A stretch of 7,293 bases of DNA from Rhodospirillaceae bacterium (GTDB lineage Bacteria > Pseudomonadota > Alphaproteobacteria > MPNO01 > UBA2964), in assembly GCA_018660305.1 (NCBI GenBank), contig JABJKO010000032.1, positions 1 to 7,293 of the forward strand, in the 5' to 3' direction. Shown piece after piece: positions 5,222-7,293 of the stretch (the stretch's first letter is position 1; each line of letters opens with the position of its first letter). The notes beneath the pieces were generated by a model, which was not told the DNA's origin, did no database searches, and was given only the letters and a program-made list of their open reading frames with translations. Both the position numbers and the translations under genes were made by a program.

Positions 5222-6694
5222 TCATAGATCCTTGGCGATTGCGCCGGGCACCGGCGTGAAGCTCTGCGCGCCGAGCTTGTCGTTGAGGACTTTCTTGCGG
5301 CCCCCATGGAAATCGACGATGGCGTTCTGGTCGTCCTTGGCCTGACGGTCGGCGGCTTCGGGATCGACGATTTGCCGGAGCAGGGCGTCATATTCGGCGC
5401 AGACCGGCGCGTGTGCCGGATCACCGGCGAGATTGTTGGTTTCCCCGGGATCGGCCTCGAGATCGAACAGTTCCGGCGGGTACCCCACATAGTAATGGTA
5501 TTTGTAGCGCCCCTTGCGCAGCATGAACCCGCCCGACGGCGACGCGCTGGCATGATATTCGCTAAAGACAGTCCGGTTGGGATCGGGCGCCGCGTTGGCG
5601 ATATGGAACAGCGACGTGCCGGGCAGATCGGCTTCGTCGGCATTGGCCGCGAGGCCGAGCGCGGCGGTGATTGTGGGATACATGTCCACCAGCGAGGTGG
5701 GTGTCTCGCATACGGCACCGGCTGCGATGTCGGCGCCGGCCATGATCATGGGAATGCCGGTGCTTTCCTCATACATCACCGATTTGCCCCACAGACCGCG
5801 GGCGCCGGCATTTTCGCCATGGTCGCTGGTGTAGATGATGCGGGTGGTATCGGCGAGACCGGCCTGTTCCAACGCCCCCAGCACCCTCCCGATCTGATAA
5901 TCCACATAGGAACACAGCCCGAGATAGGCGCCATAGGCGATGCGGGATTTTTCCGGCGTCAGACCGTTATTGTGGGGTTGGCGTTCGGCCAGTATTTCGA
6001 CCCAGGGATGTCGTTGATAACCATCTTCCGGATCGAGCCGGGGGCCGGGCATATGAGCGCCGGGATACATTTGGAAAAATTCATCGGGCACGGTCAGCGG
6101 ATAATGGGGCGACAGGAAGCTGGCGAACAGCATCCAGGGCGTGTCGTCGTCGGAGGCGCCTCTTTCCTTCAGCCAGTCGCAGGACAGATCGGCGACCTGT
6201 GCATCATACTGGGTGTAGCTTGAGCTTCCGGCTTCGGCCTTGGCGGCGAAGCCGGGCTTGGTCCGGGCCTCGTCATCGAGCGCGGGCAGCGGATCGCGCA
6301 CCGCCGCGGTCACCGATCCCACCCCCTCCTTGATATACATGGGAATGTGCCGGGCATCGAAGCCCAGCGGATCGTCATCCTTACGGTAATGCAGCTTGCC
6401 GATGGACTCGACATGGATGCCGGCCTCCTGCAGCCGATGACCCCACCCCTGGATGGCGCCATCATAGGCAATGGCATTGTCCCAGTATCGAATGCGATGG
6501 GTGTAATTGCCGGTCTGAAAGGAAGCCCGGGCCGGGACACAGATGGGGCAGTTTGTGTAGGCGCTGGTAAACCGCGTGCCCCGTGCCGCCAGCTTATCCA
6601 GGTTGGGCGTCTTGACCAGATCGTGGCCGGCACAGCCCAGCATTTGGCGGTTATGCTCGTCGGCCATGATGAAGAGGAGATTTTGCGGTTTCAT
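5222..6694 (-). CDS. Cysteine-type (FGE-dependent) sulfatase
   Basis: A 490-residue type I sulfatase, expected to hydrolyse a sulfate ester to alcohol and sulfate. The signature C-V-P-A-R at 52-56, followed by ASFQTG, matches C-x-P-S/A-R-x4-T-G; Cys52 would be converted to formylglycine by a formylglycine-generating enzyme not seen in this window. Other active-site elements are MADEHN (10-15, calcium site), GKLHY (99-103), SPHYPL (195-200), TSDHGE (289-294, with Asp291 and His292) and WGKSVMYEES (302-311, Lys304). The start at MKPQNLLFIM is chosen because the family begins just before this strand; an upstream in-frame ATG at 6874 would add 60 residues translated from a noncoding 11-bp repeat array. 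There is no signal peptide, so it is probably cytoplasmic and acts on an imported substrate. It resembles choline-sulfatase-like enzymes in organisation, but the substrate is not established. GTGGA about 8 bases upstream is a weak ribosome binding site. Confidence 0.92.
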   Translation of the reverse strand: MKPQNLLFIMADEHNRQMLGCAGHDLVKTPNLDKLAARGTRFTSAYTNCPICVPARASFQTGNYTHRIRYWDNAIAYDGAIQGWGHRLQEAGIHVESIGKLHYRKDDDPLGFDARHIPMYIKEGVGSVTAAVRDPLPALDDEARTKPGFAAKAEAGSSSYTQYDAQVADLSCDWLKERGASDDDTPWMLFASFLSPHYPLTVPDEFFQMYPGAHMPGPRLDPEDGYQRHPWVEILAERQPHNNGLTPEKSRIAYGAYLGLCSYVDYQIGRVLGALEQAGLADTTRIIYTSDHGENAGARGLWGKSVMYEESTGIPMIMAGADIAAGAVCETPTSLVDMYPTITAALGLAANADEADLPGTSLFHIANAAPDPNRTVFSEYHASASPSGGFMLRKGRYKYHYYVGYPPELFDLEADPGETNNLAGDPAHAPVCAEYDALLRQIVDPEAADRQAKDDQNAIVDFHGGRKKVLNDKLGAQSFTPVPGAIAKDL

Positions 6695-6707
6695 CTGTAA
6701 TCCACGG

Positions 6708-6751
6708 TTTTCCGTTAGTTTTCGGGTGGTTTTCGGGTGGTTTTCGGGTGG
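6708..6751. repeat. 11-bp tandem repeat, three exact copies plus one degenerate
   Basis: TTTTCGGGTGG occurs three times without gaps at 6719-6729, 6730-6740 and 6741-6751. An in-register degenerate copy, TTTTCCGTTAG, occupies 6708-6718 and matches 8 of 11 bases. In the sulfatase transcript the unit reads CCACCCGAAAA and lies about 14-57 bases before its start codon. The unit is not a multiple of three, so it is unlikely to be a coding repeat. One helical turn per unit would place bound proteins on the same DNA face. Confidence 0.95.
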
Positions 6752-6797
6752 TTTCAACCGGCTCAGGATACGGTTCCGACGTCCGGCCGTCCATGGG

Positions 6798-6826
6798 GTG
6801 ATCAATAATTCGGGATTTGGTATATT
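6798..6826 (+). promoter_or_regulatory. Candidate promoter for formate-THF ligase
   Basis: GTGATC (6798-6803) and TATATT (6821-6826) are separated by 17 bases. The -10 matches 5 of 6 consensus bases and the -35 only 3 of 6. The -10 lies inside the 17-bp palindrome, so binding there would be expected to repress. This is inferred from sequence only. Confidence 0.4.
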
Positions 6827-6834
6827 GTATACCA
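6818..6834. promoter_or_regulatory. 17-bp palindrome, candidate GntR-family operator
   Basis: TGGTATATTGTATACCA has perfect 7-bp arms (TGGTATA and TATACCA) around TTG. The right half includes TTGTATACCA with a GTATAC core, close to sites bound by FCD-type GntR regulators (N-GT-N2-AC-N pattern). It lies between the divergent sulfatase and fhs genes and overlaps the candidate fhs -10. No GntR gene is in the window, so the regulator is not identified. Confidence 0.6.
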
Positions 6835-6898
6835 GAAAGCCGTTGGCGCGGTCGCGCCTTTGGGTTATCACCATGGCAGGAATAAACAGGGGGACAGG

Positions 6899-7293
6899 AT
6901 GGCCGAGGTAAAATCAGATCTGGAGATTGCCCGCGCGGCGACAATTCAACCCATCGGGGAGATTGCCGACAAGCTGGGCGTGCCGGCCGAAAACGTGCAG
7001 GCCTATGGGCCCACAAAGGCCAAGATCGACACCAGCTACCTCGATGGCAGTACCAAGAACGGCAAGCTGATCCTGGTCACCGGCATCTCGCCGACCCCGG
7101 CGGGCGAAGGCAAGAGCACCACCACGGTGGGGCTCGGCGACGCGCTCAACCGCATCGGCAAGAACGCCATGATCTGCCTGCGCGAACCGAGCCTGGGGCC
7201 GTGCTTTGGCGTCAAGGGCGGCGCCGCCGGCGGCGGTTATTCCCAGGTCATCCCCATGGAGGATATCAACCTCCATTTCACCGGCGATTTCCA
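6899..7293 (+). CDS. fhs: Formate-tetrahydrofolate ligase, N-terminal part
   Basis: The first 131 residues of an enzyme normally around 555-560 residues long; the gene runs off the right edge. It joins formate to tetrahydrofolate with ATP, giving 10-formyl-THF for the one-carbon pool, in the cytoplasm. The N-terminus has the family pattern [18 protein letters not shown] (6-23), YGPTKAKID (36-44) and [20 protein letters not shown] (55-74), with the ATP-binding P-loop TPAGEGKS at 66-73. REPSLGP (95-101), [20 protein letters not shown] (103-122) and INLHFTGD (123-130) are hallmark segments. AGGGGG at 6888-6893 sits 5 bases before the ATG. An ATG at 6872 opens only a 12-codon frame and is not the start. 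It is divergent from the sulfatase and may be co-regulated through the palindrome at 6818-6834. It may serve disposal or use of C1 units made by a nearby catabolic pathway (inference). Confidence 0.97.
   Translation, partial: MAEVKSDLEIARAATIQPIGEIADKLGVPAENVQAYGPTKAKIDTSYLDGSTKNGKLILVTGISPTPAGEGKSTTTVGLGDALNRIGKNAMICLREPSLGPCFGVKGGAAGGGYSQVIPMEDINLHFTGDF

Larger units (their letters stand above)
6695..6898. other. Divergent intergenic region between sulfatase and fhs
   Basis: These 204 bases hold the control signals for the minus-strand sulfatase and the plus-strand formate-THF ligase. From the sulfatase side outward they contain a small ACGG-TTTT-CCGT hairpin (6704-6715), an 11-bp tandem repeat (6708-6751), an AT-rich stretch with a 17-bp palindrome (6818-6834), and the fhs leader with AGGGGG at 6888-6893. 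The AT-rich island around 6801-6834 stands out from its GC-rich surroundings, as expected for a promoter. Confidence 0.75.

Noticed and set aside
5306..6223. A 305-codon open frame on the plus strand
   Set aside because: It is antisense to the sulfatase, which carries the full active-site signature; the plus-strand frame shows no motif.
6708..6751. Reading the 11-bp repeats as a CRISPR array
   Set aside because: The repeats are short and contiguous with no spacers, and no cas genes are present.
6695..6874. A 60-residue N-terminal extension of the sulfatase from the ATG at 6874
   Set aside because: The extension is translated from the operator-like palindrome and the 11-bp repeat array, has no signal peptide, and the family core begins at the ATG at 6694.
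6914..7276. A 120-codon minus-strand frame at the right end
   Set aside because: It is antisense to the clearly recognisable formate-THF ligase N-terminus.

Overview
The window is a gene-dense, GC-rich stretch with strong G/C preference at third codon positions, AGGAG-type ribosome binding sites and short intergenic gaps. This fits a proteobacterium, most likely an alphaproteobacterium, but no marker gene here fixes the taxon. I see no tRNA, rRNA, CRISPR array, transposase or phage gene. The region reads as a small catabolic or oxidoreductive neighbourhood.

Layout from left to right. (1) 1-1958, plus strand: an alpha/beta hydrolase with a cysteine at the nucleophile elbow, then a zinc-dependent medium-chain dehydrogenase (MDR). 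(2) 1955-2245, minus strand: a small conserved-looking protein ending in Gly-Gly-Cys-Cys, whose stop overlaps that of the dehydrogenase tail to tail. (3) 2246-2501: a 256-base noncoding gap holding a 6-bp GC-rich inverted repeat and a 28-bp-arm hairpin that sits just in front of the next operon. (4) 2502-5210, plus strand: a second zinc-type MDR, a TTG-initiated CobW/COG0523 GTPase 3 bases downstream, and a carboxymuconolactone-decarboxylase-fold protein. (5) 5222-6694, minus strand: a cysteine-type, FGE-dependent sulfatase, convergent with the previous operon. (6) 6695-6898: a divergent control region with an 11-bp tandem repeat in the sulfatase leader and a 17-bp GntR-operator-like palindrome. 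(7) 6899-7293, plus strand: the first 131 residues of formate-tetrahydrofolate ligase, which runs off the window.

How the genes may work together (inference). Two zinc dehydrogenases, a hydrolase and a CMD-fold protein suggest oxidation and ring or ester processing of a small organic substrate. The CobW-type GTPase is coupled to a zinc dehydrogenase and is a plausible metal chaperone for it. The sulfatase would release sulfate from a sulfate ester in the cytoplasm. The ligase feeds formate into the tetrahydrofolate one-carbon pool, and it shares a control region with the sulfatase. The substrate cannot be named from sequence alone. The points most worth checking are the large leader hairpin, the CobW-dehydrogenase pairing, the repeat/operator architecture between sulfatase and fhs, and active-site departures in the hydrolase, the second MDR and the CMD-fold protein.
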